This document shows, one piece after another, positions 18,182 through 27,913 of a stretch of DNA of 64,000 bases. The notes beneath the pieces were generated by a model. It was not told the origin of the DNA, did not search any database, and saw nothing but the letters and a program-made list of their open reading frames with translations. Within the stretch, counting starts at the first letter, position 1, and the number at the start of each line of letters is the position of its first letter. The stretch is from the NCBI RefSeq assembly GCF_904846215.1, contig NZ_CAJGZK010000001.1:186001-250000 (forward strand), written 5' to 3'. Source of the stretch: Psychrobacter glacincola. GTDB taxonomy: Bacteria; Pseudomonadota; Gammaproteobacteria; Pseudomonadales; Moraxellaceae. A program made the translations under genes and the position numbers.

Positions 18182-18203
18182 CCACGCCCTAAAAGTGACG
18201 TGG
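18182..18203. repeat. Left-end hairpin of the TnpB element
   Basis: CCACG and CGTGG enclose the loop CCCTAAAAGTGA, identical over 12 nt to the right-end loop although the stem bases differ. It lies about 80 bp upstream of the tnpB start. Confidence 0.7.
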
Positions 18204-18316
18204 TTTTACGGCGGTTTTTGATAAAACGACTCAATATTTACACCGCTAACTCACCATCTACTATGTACAACGCTACTCTCAGTATGATTATCAGCGAACG
18301 TTATCTCAATCAATAC

Positions 18317-19492
18317 CTACGAATTGTTTGGTTCGAATCTTGCTCGATCAACTTTCAAAACAGACTCGCTTGCAAACAATACTAATGCTCCAAGTAATAA
18401 AAAAAATCCAAAAGCATAAAATGCAATATCAGCGCCATATTTATCGACAATCAAACCTGTAAAGATTACCGGAATACTAAACCCCATGTAAGCCATTAAA
18501 AAATAGCCAGCACTAGCACGAGCTTGCTCATTGCCAGCAGAGCGCGTTACTCCCAATAACCCGCCTAAATATACGAAACCATAACAACTACTGCTCGCTA
18601 AAAAAGCCGCTAAAAGAATTGCTGGTAGATTGGCATGCAGCGCACCCCAAGCAAGCAAAGTATAAGCAGGAATTAAAATCAGAATACCCAGTTTACATGA
18701 TACCTGCGGGTCAAGCTTTCGAGCGATAGGCTGAAACAATAATCCGCAACTGATAGCAAGCATAGAGGATATTCCAGCATATCTAGCCAGTCCATGCGTG
18801 GCTAGTACTGAAGGGATGATTGATAAAACTAATCCGGTAGTCGCCCAACAAATCAAAATTCCGCCGCCATACCATATTACTTCACGATTAAAATATGGCA
18901 GCTTGAGCATTGATCCAAGTTTGTTCGAGCGCCCGTGCGCAGTCTCCTGTAATCGCCATACTAAAACTATTGATAAAAACGCACTTATTAACATGAGGAA
19001 AAAGCTAGCAGGTTGCTCTGTCTCATAAAATAACAAAGAAACTGTCGTTAATGCAGGCCCAAGACCAAAACCTATGGTTGTACTGGCAGTCACCCAAGTG
19101 GTAGCACGCGCCGTATCGGATGAGTCAATCAACTCAATCATATATGCGGTCGCTGTTGCTGCCATTAAGGCTGTGCCCACACCAAGCAACAATCGTGCTA
19201 CTGCTAACGCCCTTGTATAAGGGTAAAACATCATCAGAGCAGTTGCCGCTATTGATAAACCTAAAGAAATTAAAATCGTCTTGCGTCTCCCAATTCTATC
19301 GGAGAGTCCACCAAAAGCTAATAATACCGGTATCACCCCTAACACATAAAAAGAGAATGCGACCGTGGTTGCTAAAACACCGTAGCCGTCATTACGTGCG
19401 TAAATAGCATAAAGTGGTCCTTGTATATTAACGCTAGTTGTTATCACACATAGTGCAAATGCCAGATATTTATTATATTTTCGAGTGCTCAT
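18317..19492 (-). CDS. MFS transporter (drug/metabolite efflux type)
   Basis: The 391-residue protein has about 12 hydrophobic segments and the MFS loop 2-3 motif GGLSDRIGRRK near residues 60-70, with VARLLLGVGTALMAAT in TM4, the pattern of 12-TM proton-coupled exporters. Substrate unknown. It is divergent from the MocR-type regulator, which probably controls it through the shared 220-bp region. Confidence 0.85.
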   Translation of the reverse strand: MSTRKYNKYLAFALCVITTSVNIQGPLYAIYARNDGYGVLATTVAFSFYVLGVIPVLLAFGGLSDRIGRRKTILISLGLSIAATALMMFYPYTRALAVARLLLGVGTALMAATATAYMIELIDSSDTARATTWVTASTTIGFGLGPALTTVSLLFYETEQPASFFLMLISAFLSIVLVWRLQETAHGRSNKLGSMLKLPYFNREVIWYGGGILICWATTGLVLSIIPSVLATHGLARYAGISSMLAISCGLLFQPIARKLDPQVSCKLGILILIPAYTLLAWGALHANLPAILLAAFLASSSCYGFVYLGGLLGVTRSAGNEQARASAGYFLMAYMGFSIPVIFTGLIVDKYGADIAFYAFGFFLLLGALVLFASESVLKVDRARFEPNNS

Positions 19493-19642
19493 ATATAGCT
19501 GCTTTTAAAAAATTATCATTGAATTGATTGATATTAATAGTTGTCACCACTCAGGCTTTGTAGCCATATCACATCGTTTTAGGTTCAATGATTAAAACAA
19601 AAGCGCATTAGGTTATCTATATACAATCCCGTACAATTGAAC

Positions 19643-19676
19643 AGAACTGTTTGGCATATGAAACCCATACAGTTCT
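19643..19676. promoter_or_regulatory. Candidate operator between the MFS and MocR genes
   Basis: AGAACTGT (19643-19650) and ACAGTTCT (19669-19676) are a perfect 8-bp inverted repeat with centres 26 bp apart, inside the divergent promoter region. MocR/GntR regulators often bind such paired sites upstream of a divergent target. No binding data; the assignment is positional. Confidence 0.5.
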
Positions 19677-19715
19677 TCTATTGAATTTATATATTCACGG
19701 GTTCGCTTGAAAAAT

Positions 19716-21095
19716 ATGAAACATCAATTAACACGAATTGAAATCGTCATGGCTGACGTTAAAGAAAAGATAGCAACCGTCGTCTATATGCCCGGAACAC
19801 GCTTGCCCTCCGTACGGGCCGCAGCAAACAGTTACGGGTTTTCACCCTCAACGGTAGTTGAAGCTTACGAGCGCTTGCAAACAGAAGGTATTATTTACTC
19901 GCGTCCTGGCGCAGGGTTTTATGTTGCAGAGACAACAGCGCCGCTCTCATTAATAGAGTCAGGACACAATCTTGATCGCGCGGTAGATCCACTCTGGGTG
20001 TCGCGGCAATCGCTTGAGCCATCCGATAATGTACTGAAGCCGGGCTGTGGTTGGTTGCCACCAGATTGGCTTTTTGTGGAAGGTATGCGCCGCGGTTTAC
20101 GACATGCGGCAAGAGGTGACACTACCGTCATCAGCGAGTATGCAACGCCGCTAGGATTGCCCGCGTTACGCCAATTACTGATACGGCGTATGGCAGGACT
20201 GGGCATCGATGCGCAGCCTTCACAAGTCATGCTGACAGAGTCTGGCACGCAAGCGATAGATTTAATCCTTCGCTTTTTATTGACCGCAGGCGATACCGTA
20301 GTCGTCGATGACCCTTGTTATTTTAACTTTCGAGCGCTATTGCGTGCTCATAGAGTCAAAGTCATTGGCGTGCCTTATACGCCGAGTGGTCCAGATGTAG
20401 ATGCCTTTGCGAAAATTTTAGAAGAACACAAACCGCGCCTATATATTACCAATGCCGCCATCCATAACCCCACCGGTGCAACCTTATCACATGCTACGGC
20501 GTACCAAATATTGCAATTGGCTCAGACTGCTGGTTTATATATTATCTAAGACGATATTTTTGCTGATTTTGAAGTCACACCTGCGCCACGTCTTGCAGCA
20601 TTAGACGGCTTATCACGCGTGTTTTATATTGGCAGTTTTTCTAAAACGTTATCGGCATCCTTGCGCTGCGGTTATATAGCCGCGCCGAATGAATGGGTTG
20701 AGAGTTTGCTCGATTTAAAAATAGCGACTGGTTTTGGCGGTGGGCAGTTAGCGGCAGCCGTGGTGCTATCAGCTTTAACGGATAGTGGTTATCGCAAACA
20801 TATGACTACGATTCATACGCGACTTGCAAGCGCACGTTCTCATACGCTGCCACGCTTGGCAAAATTAGGAATTGTGCCGTGGCTGATACCGCAAGCAGGG
20901 ATGTTTCTTTGGTGCCAGTTACCTGATGAAAATAGTGCAACCGAACTGGCCAATCGTTGTTTGTCACAAGGTGTAGTCTTAGCGCCCGGCAATGCTTTTA
21001 GTCAATCAAAAAATGCTGAGAATTTTATGCGTTTTAATGTGGCACAAATGAGTCATCCAAAAATATTTGAGGTATTGGCTCAAGCGTTGGTATAG
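19716..21095 (+). pseudogene. MocR-type (GntR/aminotransferase) regulator with in-frame stop
   Basis: The frame starts at ATG 19716 (a TTG lies at 19707). A winged-helix GntR domain (about residues 5-75, TRLPSVRAAANSYGFSPSTV-like) is followed by a fold-type I PLP aminotransferase domain (TESGTQAIDLILRFLL, then SFSKTLSASLRCGY with the PLP lysine). At 20547-20549 a TAA interrupts the conserved stretch YII-stop-DDIFADFE, where relatives have Glu. The frame continues unbroken to 21095. This is a nonsense mutation or a sequencing error; without readthrough the PLP lysine is lost. Confidence 0.85.
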
Positions 21096-21115
21096 CCAAC
21101 AATACTTAGAAGTTT

Positions 21116-21859
21116 TCAGATACTTGATATCTTATCCAACATAACTGCTAACCATGCATTATTGTCTCCAATATATTGGTTGCCACACTCTATTATCTCA
21201 GCAGGTGATTGGACAGATTCATGATAATTATTAAGTTCGTTTTGGATTTCATCACGCCCATGCTCTACCATCTTGACCATACTCTCTTGGGTTACTTCAA
21301 AGTGACACTGCCAGCCGATAACAAAAGATCCAAGTTCTTTATGCATCGGTGTTTGGTAAATAAACCCTTGGTTAGCCCACGCATCTGATGTTGCAATAGC
21401 AGTTGCTCCCTTCGGACAGTCAAAACCATCGCCATGCCAATGAAATACAGTGAACGCTTGCTTGGGTAGTTTTTGTAGTAAAGGGTGACTCTTTCCTTCT
21501 TCTGTCAATTCAATAGGTAACCAGCCTATCTCTTTTACGCCAGAAGGCTTAACAGTGGCACCTAAACAATGAGCAATCAGCTGTGCCCCTAAACATATAC
21601 CAATGACGTTCTTACTATTATCGATACTTTGTTGAATAAACTGTTTTTCATCGGCTAACCAAGGAAACTCTTGTTCATCGTGAATATTCATCGGTCCACC
21701 CATGACTATGAGCCAATCAAAAGTGTCTTGCTCTGGCAGTGATGCCTGACTATAAAATCGAGTATAGCTGATGGTATGGCCGTGGTTATTTGCCCACTGT
21801 TTAATAAAACCAAGATCTTCAAAATCAACATGAAGTAATGCATGAATACGTAGAGTCAT
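21116..21859 (-). CDS. Class I glutamine amidotransferase (GMP synthase-like)
   Basis: The 247-residue protein carries the nucleophile elbow GICLGAQLIA (Cys89) and the His/Glu pair in GWQCHFEVTQE, so the Cys-His-Glu triad is complete. Standalone proteins of this size are usually annotated GuaA-like amidotransferases of unknown acceptor; some act in gamma-glutamyl metabolism. It is convergent with the broken MocR gene, 20 bp away. Confidence 0.85.
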   Translation of the reverse strand: MTLRIHALLHVDFEDLGFIKQWANNHGHTISYTRFYSQASLPEQDTFDWLIVMGGPMNIHDEQEFPWLADEKQFIQQSIDNSKNVIGICLGAQLIAHCLGATVKPSGVKEIGWLPIELTEEGKSHPLLQKLPKQAFTVFHWHGDGFDCPKGATAIATSDAWANQGFIYQTPMHKELGSFVIGWQCHFEVTQESMVKMVEHGRDEIQNELNNYHESVQSPAEIIECGNQYIGDNNAWLAVMLDKISSI

Positions 21860-21960
21860 AAAACACCTTTTTTTTAATTCTTACACTTTTTCACAACCGC
21901 AATTATTAAGCAGTACAAAGTCAAATACGGGTTATATAATTAATAGACCTCTTGCAAAAG

Positions 21961-22793
21961 TCATAGATTGAGCTCGAAATTAACGATACCAGCAAACAGC
22001 TTCATTCTAAGATCATAGCGCTGACGACGGTTGCGATATTTATGAGCCACGATTTTGAACAATTTGATCAAGCCTATTTTGTGTTCAACCATAATACGGA
22101 ACTTTGCCAGATAATGATTCGCCTGTTTGCATATCTCTAATAACCGACCACCACGAGGTTTCTTAAATGGCGTGAAGGTTTGGTTATGTAGTTTTGCTAT
22201 ACCTTGATAACCACTATCTGCTAGATAGTTAGTATTCTCAGGTAACCAGTCAGGACAAGTATCTTTATAGAGCTTAAAATCGTGGATTGACCCTTTGCAG
22301 GTTTGCACATCAAGTATCAACCCTGTTTGCCAATGAACGATAACCTGCGCTTTTAATGTGTGCTGTTTTTTCTTACCGCTGTAATAGTCGCTTTGGTTTT
22401 TTTTGGACGCTCAATTGGGGTTTCGGTCGCATCAACGATGACTACCCGCCAATTGATATCGTCATCGACGCGACAGGGCAGCTTTTTGGGCAGTTCAAAC
22501 TTGCCAGAATCAACCAGTACGTCTTCTACTTTACGAATAATGCGGCTGGCAGAAGACTCATGAATACCAAAGTCCATACTGATGTGGTATAGCGTTCGGT
22601 ATTCACGCCAATAGGTAAGGGACAGTAATATCTGTTCCTCAAGACTAAGCGCACTTGGTCTGCCTGATTTGGTCTTGGCGGCTTCATATTGTTGCATAGC
22701 ATCCAGCATTTCATGAAAGGTGGCTTTATGAATACCGGTATAGCGTTTGAAGCCTGCGTCATTTTGTTCGAGTAGCTTATCTATGTTTGGCAT
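21961..22793 (-). CDS. IS5-family transposase made by -1 frameshift (two frames)
   Basis: The first frame (22793-22353) encodes an N-terminal helix-turn-helix (FGIHESSASRIIRKVE) and the first catalytic Asp (VVIVDATETPIERP). The second (ending at 21961) encodes the second Asp (NYLADSGYQG) and Glu (IMVEHKIG). The heptamer A AAA AAC at 22371-22365 is in the correct phase for -1 slippage and places GKKKQHTLKAQ directly after it, giving one DDE transposase of about 277 residues. Confidence 0.85.
22365..22371 (-). promoter_or_regulatory. Programmed -1 frameshift heptamer A_AAA_AAC
   Basis: On the minus strand AAAAAAC lies in the zero frame as A AAA AAC, the canonical slippery heptamer. The zero frame ends 12 nt later at TAA, while the -1 frame runs on through the catalytic domain. 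Confidence 0.75.
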
Positions 22794-22903
22794 GATTCCT
22801 AGCCAGTTGTGAGTGTATTAGTTATTTTAAAACACTCTGCTACTTTTGCAAGAGGTCTAATAACTAATAACTAATAACTATTGATGTTTAAACGAACAAT
22901 CAT

Positions 22904-24871
22904 TTAGTCCCTCAGCTTATTTTCACCAGCAAGCACTTTGAGCGTTTGTCCCACTTCACTGCTATAAGTTTGTTTAAGTATGTCGCTGACAAATACCCAT
23001 TCTGACTGACAGGATTCAGGTTTGGCAGTGATAATCATATATCCACGCTGATTCGGATTCATGTATTGCAAATCAGTAATCAATTGTGTCAGTACCGATT
23101 GTAATGTCGCTGGTGGAGTATTAGGGAGGTACTCTTCAAAACCTGGTGAGCTGACAGAACTGGTCGCAAATTCGACACCGACTGACTCACCATTTTTATT
23201 AGTCAAGTTGCTTGCCCACGCGTTGTGCGTGTCGCCAGACAATACCACTAGGTTTTTATTTAATTTTTTAGCAGCATTTAGTAGCAACTCACGTGCTGAA
23301 CCATAACCGTCCCAAGCGTCGATATTATAAGGAACAAAAGGCTGTGATAAAATTGCTTGTTCTTGAACGGTTAGCTGTTCTGGAGTGGTGTCTGCTTTAT
23401 GTGCCAATCCTAAATAATCACCAATAGTTAACCCAGCATTTGGATTGGCAAGGTTTAAAATGACTGGTGCAGGTAACATCATGCGTGCCATAAGTACTTG
23501 TTGACCAAATATCTGCCATTTTGCGGCTGATTGTTGCAGTTGACTCACTAGCCAGTTGCTTTGCCTTAGTCCTAACAATTGTCTTTCGGGGTCATTAGTG
23601 GCCAATGTAAAGGCATCTGCATCGATATATGGATTTCCAGTACCATCTACTTTGATAAAATCAGCATAATTAAGTTGCTCATCACGCCCAATGACTCGTG
23701 TGTCTAGCATATGCAGGCTTAGTAAATCACCAAAATCAAAGCGTCGATAGATTTCACTCTGTACCTCATTACGTATCGGCATCCACTCGTGGTAAGCGGT
23801 GACTGCTGCCAGCTTACGATCATCCCATTTTCCTTCAGTATTAGGCTGATGATTTTCGGCGCCGCCATCATAGGCATCGTTCGCCAATTCATGATCATCC
23901 CATACCGCAATCATGGGCACAGCAGCATGCAAAGCTTGCAAGTCTGGGTCTGTTTTATATTGGGCATAACGGGTGCGATACTCATTAATACCAACGATCT
24001 CCTTCTCTGGCATTACTTCACGGTCAATAGCCGATGCGTTTACCGAAGCATAGGCTGGCATGATCGCCCCTTGAGCATCCATACTGGTACGACCATATTC
24101 GTAGATATAGTCTCCTAAATGGATACAAACATCTAAATCATTGCGTTTGGCTGCATCCGCATATACATGAAAAAACCCTGCTGGATAGTTAGCACAGCTA
24201 AATACAGCCATTTTTGCGTGATTAACATTACCAACAGGCAAGGTCTTGGTTCGACCAATACCACTGGATTTTTTGTTTACTCTAAACTGGTAGTAATAAA
24301 CGGTATTGGGCTCTAAAGAATCTACATCAACCTTAACGGTATAGTCATTTTTAGCGCTCGTAGTTACCTTGCCTTGCGCAACTATATTGCTCATTTGCTC
24401 GTCACGCGCTACAATCCATTCAACCGAAAATTGATGAGAACCTGTCTGTTGGGGCGTCACTCGTGTCCACAATATAACGCGATCAGATAAAGGGTCGCCA
24501 CTGGCAACGCCATGTATAAAGCTAGCAACCTCATCATTCGTATGACTGCTATTTTTAGCATCATCACCACATCCTGTTAATCCTAAACCAGTCGCTCCTA
24601 CCGCCGTCACACCAATCGTGTAGCCAAAACCTTGCATAAATCGCCGTCTACCCAGGCGTGTTGCATTTTGAATATTATTGTTGGGTGGGTGGTTAGAGGA
24701 GTTGGTATTAGTAGAGGATGTAGAAATAGGAGGGTTAACAGGTTGTTCTAGTGTATCAACAAAAACATTATGAATAACTTCTTTTGTTATCCCTTCATTT
24801 GCATCAACATCTTTTTCGATGTTTGTTTTTACAGTCTTATTTTTTACAGTCTTGTTATCGTGCCGACTCAT
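22904..24871 (-). CDS. phoD: PhoD-family alkaline phosphatase/phosphodiesterase, Tat-exported
   Basis: The 655-residue protein has a twin-arginine signal (RRRFMQGF near residue 75, hydrophobic stretch, then LTGC, which could be lipidated) after an unusually long, Asn/Thr-rich N-terminal leader of about 70 residues. The PhoD-like metallophosphatase core shows SCANYPAGFFHVYADA, CIHLGDYIYEYG, AVWDDHELANDAY and VLSGDTHNAW, which bind the metal ions. It releases phosphate from phosphomono/diesters in the periplasm. The IS5 element lies 45 bp downstream of its stop. Confidence 0.9.
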   Translation of the reverse strand: MSRHDNKTVKNKTVKTNIEKDVDANEGITKEVIHNVFVDTLEQPVNPPISTSSTNTNSSNHPPNNNIQNATRLGRRRFMQGFGYTIGVTAVGATGLGLTGCGDDAKNSSHTNDEVASFIHGVASGDPLSDRVILWTRVTPQQTGSHQFSVEWIVARDEQMSNIVAQGKVTTSAKNDYTVKVDVDSLEPNTVYYYQFRVNKKSSGIGRTKTLPVGNVNHAKMAVFSCANYPAGFFHVYADAAKRNDLDVCIHLGDYIYEYGRTSMDAQGAIMPAYASVNASAIDREVMPEKEIVGINEYRTRYAQYKTDPDLQALHAAVPMIAVWDDHELANDAYDGGAENHQPNTEGKWDDRKLAAVTAYHEWMPIRNEVQSEIYRRFDFGDLLSLHMLDTRVIGRDEQLNYADFIKVDGTGNPYIDADAFTLATNDPERQLLGLRQSNWLVSQLQQSAAKWQIFGQQVLMARMMLPAPVILNLANPNAGLTIGDYLGLAHKADTTPEQLTVQEQAILSQPFVPYNIDAWDGYGSARELLLNAAKKLNKNLVVLSGDTHNAWASNLTNKNGESVGVEFATSSVSSPGFEEYLPNTPPATLQSVLTQLITDLQYMNPNQRGYMIITAKPESCQSEWVFVSDILKQTYSSEVGQTLKVLAGENKLRD

Positions 24872-25002
24872 GGTTCACCCTTATCTTTATTTACAGTTGT
24901 AAAAGTTTACAAATACTTTCACTGTAGCAACTCATCATTGATAGGGCTTATTATTTCTTATAAGTGTGTCATAAATATGACGACCGAACGGTTATCCTCC
25001 CT

Positions 25003-25284
25003 CTACCTAAATGCTTTACTGATGCCTATTGGGCTACATCTGAAACGCTGTGCCCGTTCATAGTGATAATCGTCAGGGTGGTCCTTGATATCTTGAGCTA
25101 AGGCTTCATCCTCTATTTTGTAGGGCTTGATGTCTCGAGTGGTTTTACTATGAAGACGCTTTTTCCACTTCTGGATAGTCGTGGGACTGATATCATAGAA
25201 AACGGCAGCTCCGGCAAAGGTCATGCCCTCATCTAGGCTTTTGAGGACTTGTTTACGACAATCTAGGGAGTAAGTCATGGTCAT
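25003..25284 (-). pseudogene. IS630-family transposase fragment (N-terminal helix-turn-helix)
   Basis: The 93-residue frame (starting MTMTYSLDCRKQVL) matches the N-terminus of IS630-type transposases: AAVFYDISPTTIQKWKKRL as helix-turn-helix, then KTTRDIKPYKIEDEALAQDI. It ends abruptly with no DDE domain following, and no inverted repeats can be paired. A dead remnant. Confidence 0.75.
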
Positions 25285-25397
25285 TTATAGCAGTAATCGT
25301 TTAGTTGATTTAATTTATAACATTGAGGTCAGGTGACTATGGTAGTGATAAGCCATATTAAGAGTATCAAAAACCTTCCGTCCAAAGCTTTGACATT

Positions 25398-25601
25398 TTA
25401 GTCAAGATTAAACTCCATACGCCTTGCTGTCGCTTGCATAGTTTGGCGATCTATCAGCTTCTCCACACAGTACAGACTGGCATGAATACCTGCGCTTATT
25501 CCTGCTGAAGCAAGCTGATATATTTGAGGTATAAGCTCATCCATAGAGTATTTGATCTGGTGTTCTTTTATGTCAATTATGGCTATGTCTGATACCAGCA
25601 T
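25398..25601 (-). CDS. Small hypothetical protein
   Basis: A 67-residue frame 24 bp downstream of ppiC and on the same strand. It reads like a globular protein (SMDELIPQIYQLASAGISAG, CVEKLIDRQ) without membrane segments, but I do not recognise it. No strong ribosome site is seen. It could be a real co-transcribed gene or chance. Confidence 0.35.
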   Translation of the reverse strand: MLVSDIAIIDIKEHQIKYSMDELIPQIYQLASAGISAGIHASLYCVEKLIDRQTMQATARRMEFNLD

Positions 25602-25625
25602 ATTTTTTAGAACACCACCGAATTA

Positions 25626-25904
25626 TTATGTCCTGTAAAGCACTTTCACCACATGCCAGCCAAATTTGGTTTTCACTAAATGTGGGGTGAGGAGTTCGCC
25701 GCTAAAGCAGATTTTATCAAATGGCGGTACCATATCGCCTTGTTTAAACTCACCTAAGCTGCCGCCTTTTTTAGCTGATGGGCAGGTTGAGTATTTCTTA
25801 GCCAACACATCAAACATGTTGCCTTTTTTAAGCTTAGCAAGGATATCTTCAGCTTGTTCTTTGTCTTTTACTAAAATGTGTAATGCGCTAGCTGTACGAG
25901 CCAT
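25626..25904 (-). CDS. ppiC: PpiC-type parvulin peptidyl-prolyl isomerase
   Basis: The 92-residue single-domain rotamase shows the whole parvulin fold: ASALHILVKD, FDVLAKKYSTCPSAKKGGSL, GEFKQGDMVPPFD and TKFGWHVVKVL. No signal peptide, so it is a cytosolic folding helper that isomerises prolyl bonds. Length and sequence match E. coli PpiC. Confidence 0.95.
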   Translation of the reverse strand: MARTASALHILVKDKEQAEDILAKLKKGNMFDVLAKKYSTCPSAKKGGSLGEFKQGDMVPPFDKICFSGELLTPHLVKTKFGWHVVKVLYRT

Positions 25905-26223
25905 AAGGTAAACCCTTTATAAAATATCGATTATCGGGGCATTATATCACTACTTACCTTGGTTGCTAACCTCACTTGTCTGCGCTACTTCATCAAAAGT
26001 CATTATCTGCCTTTTGAGTGGCAGTACAATGAATCTAGCAGACGCCCATAAACAGTTTAATCTGAGCTAAAAGTAATTGGCAGCTTATGTACCGAGTGCT
26101 TATACAGTCGATTTATTAATCGCTGCTAGCCATTGTAACTTAGTCAGTGGAAGACAATGAACTGGTAGTTGTGTAAGAGGTTTAGTATTTATAATATTTT
26201 TTAAGCATTAGCTGATTCCATAA
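25905..26223. other. Gene-free spacer between ppiC and the ohr terminator
   Basis: No credible ORF, RNA gene or repeat found. It should hold the ppiC promoter on the minus strand. Confidence 0.4.
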
Positions 26224-26260
26224 AAAATTGCTTGGCTACTCTACGTAGCCAAGCAATTTT
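26224..26260. terminator. Long hairpin terminator after ohr
   Basis: Perfect 16-bp arms AAAATTGCTTGGCTAC and GTAGCCAAGCAATTTT around a 5-nt loop. On the minus strand the stem ends in a T-rich run, so it terminates ohr; it could also work on the plus strand. Confidence 0.85.
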
Positions 26261-26319
26261 AAATTTTATTATTATTGTGTTGTTTCTTATCGTTATTAGC
26301 TATCAAGCACGAATGCTAT

Positions 26320-26733
26320 TTAAACAACGGTAACATGCAAGCGCACATCAACATTGCCACGAGTGGCATTAGAGTACGGGCAAACTTGATGAGCCGTCTC
26401 GATCAGATTTTGTGCTTGCGCTTCATCAATACCAGATACTTCGATAGACAGCTCTATATCTAAGTTATAGCTATTATCAGCCTTCATGCCAATACCGACT
26501 TGAGCAGATGTTTTCGAAGCAGTTACTGGTAGTTTCATTTGTTGTGCTGTCATGTTCAGCGCACTATCAAAACACGCGGCATAACCCATCGCAAACAGCT
26601 GTTCTGGATTCACACCTTCTTTGTCTTTTTCTTGAAATGATACCAAATCAAAACCGAGCGAACCATCATCAAGACCTGTATGCCCAGAACGACCACCAGT
26701 TGCTGTTGCACGAGTTTTATAAAATATTTTCAT
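26320..26733 (-). CDS. ohr: Organic hydroperoxide resistance protein, Ohr/OsmC family
   Basis: The 137-residue protein carries both redox cysteines of the Ohr group, Cys54 in GYAACFDSAL and Cys118 in HQVCPYSNATRGN, and the N-terminal strand ATATGGRSG. It reduces organic peroxides with dithiol donors in the cytosol. It is divergent from an AraC regulator with about 170 bp between; no OhrR/MarR gene is near, so control may lie with that AraC protein. Confidence 0.93.
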   Translation of the reverse strand: MKIFYKTRATATGGRSGHTGLDDGSLGFDLVSFQEKDKEGVNPEQLFAMGYAACFDSALNMTAQQMKLPVTASKTSAQVGIGMKADNSYNLDIELSIEVSGIDEAQAQNLIETAHQVCPYSNATRGNVDVRLHVTVV

Positions 26734-26905
26734 TATGTATTCCTTATTTGGATTTATTGAATATTGTTAAAATCAGACCTAATGCGTCGTGATAGGATTA
26801 TTATAGAGGCGTAACCCACAATTCGTTAGAACAGTCCTACAAAACTCTTGCCTAATCCTCCAAAAATTTATACTATCAAGCAAACCTAAAAGTAAGCAAA
26901 ATATC

Positions 26906-27760
26906 ATGCAGACAAAAACCATTGAACAATTGCTTCAACTATTACCCAAAAACCAAACCATCGAATCTACTATTCCCAACTTATTCTTCTACTGTGCTGA
27001 CAGACCAAGTAAAACCGTCAGCTATATTCAAGAGCCCAGTATATGTATCGTGCTGCAAGGCGAGCGTGAGATTTACTTAGGAAAAGATTGCCAAAAATTT
27101 GACAATAGCAACTTGATGTTTTGCCCTGTCGATATCCCTTTAAGTATGCATATTAAGCATGCTTCGTCAGATCACCCTGTCATTGTCTTATCAATGAAAT
27201 TAAATCTTGTGATGATTCGAGAAATACTCGCTAGAATACCGCCTAAGCAACAAGTAAAAGAAGGTTACTTGGGAATAAAATGGCAATTAGATGACGCTAT
27301 AATGGAAGCATTTGAGCGATTGTTAAACTTACTTGATTATCCAAATGATACTGATTTTTTGTCTTCTTTAATACAGCAAGAAATTTATTATCGCTTGCTC
27401 TCGGCACAACAAGGTCATAAGTTGCGACAGCTGGTCATCAACGGCAGTCATACCCACCGTATTGCACAAACAACCGATTGGCTAAAAGCGCATTTAGATG
27501 AACCAGTAGTGATTGCAGACTTAGCGAGCCGATGCGGTATGAGTGTCTCAGGGTTTCACCAACACTTTAAGGAGATGACACAGTTGAGTCCGCTACAGTA
27601 TCAAAAAAAATTACGATTGATGGAAGCGAGGCGTCTGATTGTAATGAATGACTCTCAAATATCACAGGTTGCCATGCAAGTAGGCTATGAAAGTCCCAGC
27701 CAATTTAGCCGAGAATATAAACGATTATTTGGCAACAGTCCAAATAGTGATTTGAGTTGA
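26906..27760 (+). CDS. AraC-family transcriptional regulator
   Basis: The 284-residue protein has an AraC_N cupin-type domain (CIVLQGEREIYLGKDCQKFD near residues 47-66) and a C-terminal double helix-turn-helix (WLKAHLDEPVVIADLASRCG, then VAMQVGYESPSQFSREYKRLF). It belongs to the group often found beside oxidoreductase genes. It is divergent from ohr and is the likely local regulator of that gene. Confidence 0.88.
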   Translation: MQTKTIEQLLQLLPKNQTIESTIPNLFFYCADRPSKTVSYIQEPSICIVLQGEREIYLGKDCQKFDNSNLMFCPVDIPLSMHIKHASSDHPVIVLSMKLNLVMIREILARIPPKQQVKEGYLGIKWQLDDAIMEAFERLLNLLDYPNDTDFLSSLIQQEIYYRLLSAQQGHKLRQLVINGSHTHRIAQTTDWLKAHLDEPVVIADLASRCGMSVSGFHQHFKEMTQLSPLQYQKKLRLMEARRLIVMNDSQISQVAMQVGYESPSQFSREYKRLFGNSPNSDLS

Positions 27761-27913
27761 AGGGTTGAAAAAACTGGTGAAGTTATTACTGCAAATGAGC
27801 ATTTTTTGAAATGGTAATTTTCCAATTTAATGTCTTCCAAGTTAATGTCTACGAATTTGACAGCAAATGTCAGTTTAAGTCCTTACTATGAACTTGAAAC
27901 TTCTGCTATAACG

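Larger units (their letters stand above)
16990..18205 (-). mobile_element. IS200/IS605-family element with tnpB only (IS1341 type)
   Basis: One tnpB gene without tnpA, bounded by subterminal hairpins. On the minus strand the right end reads hairpin-AGGAA-GTCAA, ending at 16990. The left end contains a matching hairpin (18182-18203); the exact left border is not certain. There are no inverted terminal repeats or target duplication, as expected for this family. The right end abuts aldo/keto reductase sequence. Confidence 0.75.
21945..22858 (-). mobile_element. IS5-family insertion sequence (IS427-like)
   Basis: The 914-bp element is bounded by perfect 16-bp inverted repeats, AGACCTCTTGCAAAAG (21945-21960) and its complement (22843-22858). 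The flanking TA/TAA could be the target duplication, but the site is too AT-rich to be sure. The transposase is split over two frames joined by a slippery site, typical of this group. It looks intact. Confidence 0.9.

Noticed and set aside
18204..18316. Possible remains of the missing aldo/keto reductase N-terminus beyond the TnpB left end
   Set aside because: No frame resembles the family's N-terminal half; the sequence appears to have been lost.
24872..25002. Possible Pho box upstream of phoD (GTCATA-AA-TATGAC)
   Set aside because: It is an inverted repeat, whereas Pho boxes are direct repeats with 11-bp period; no good match on either strand.
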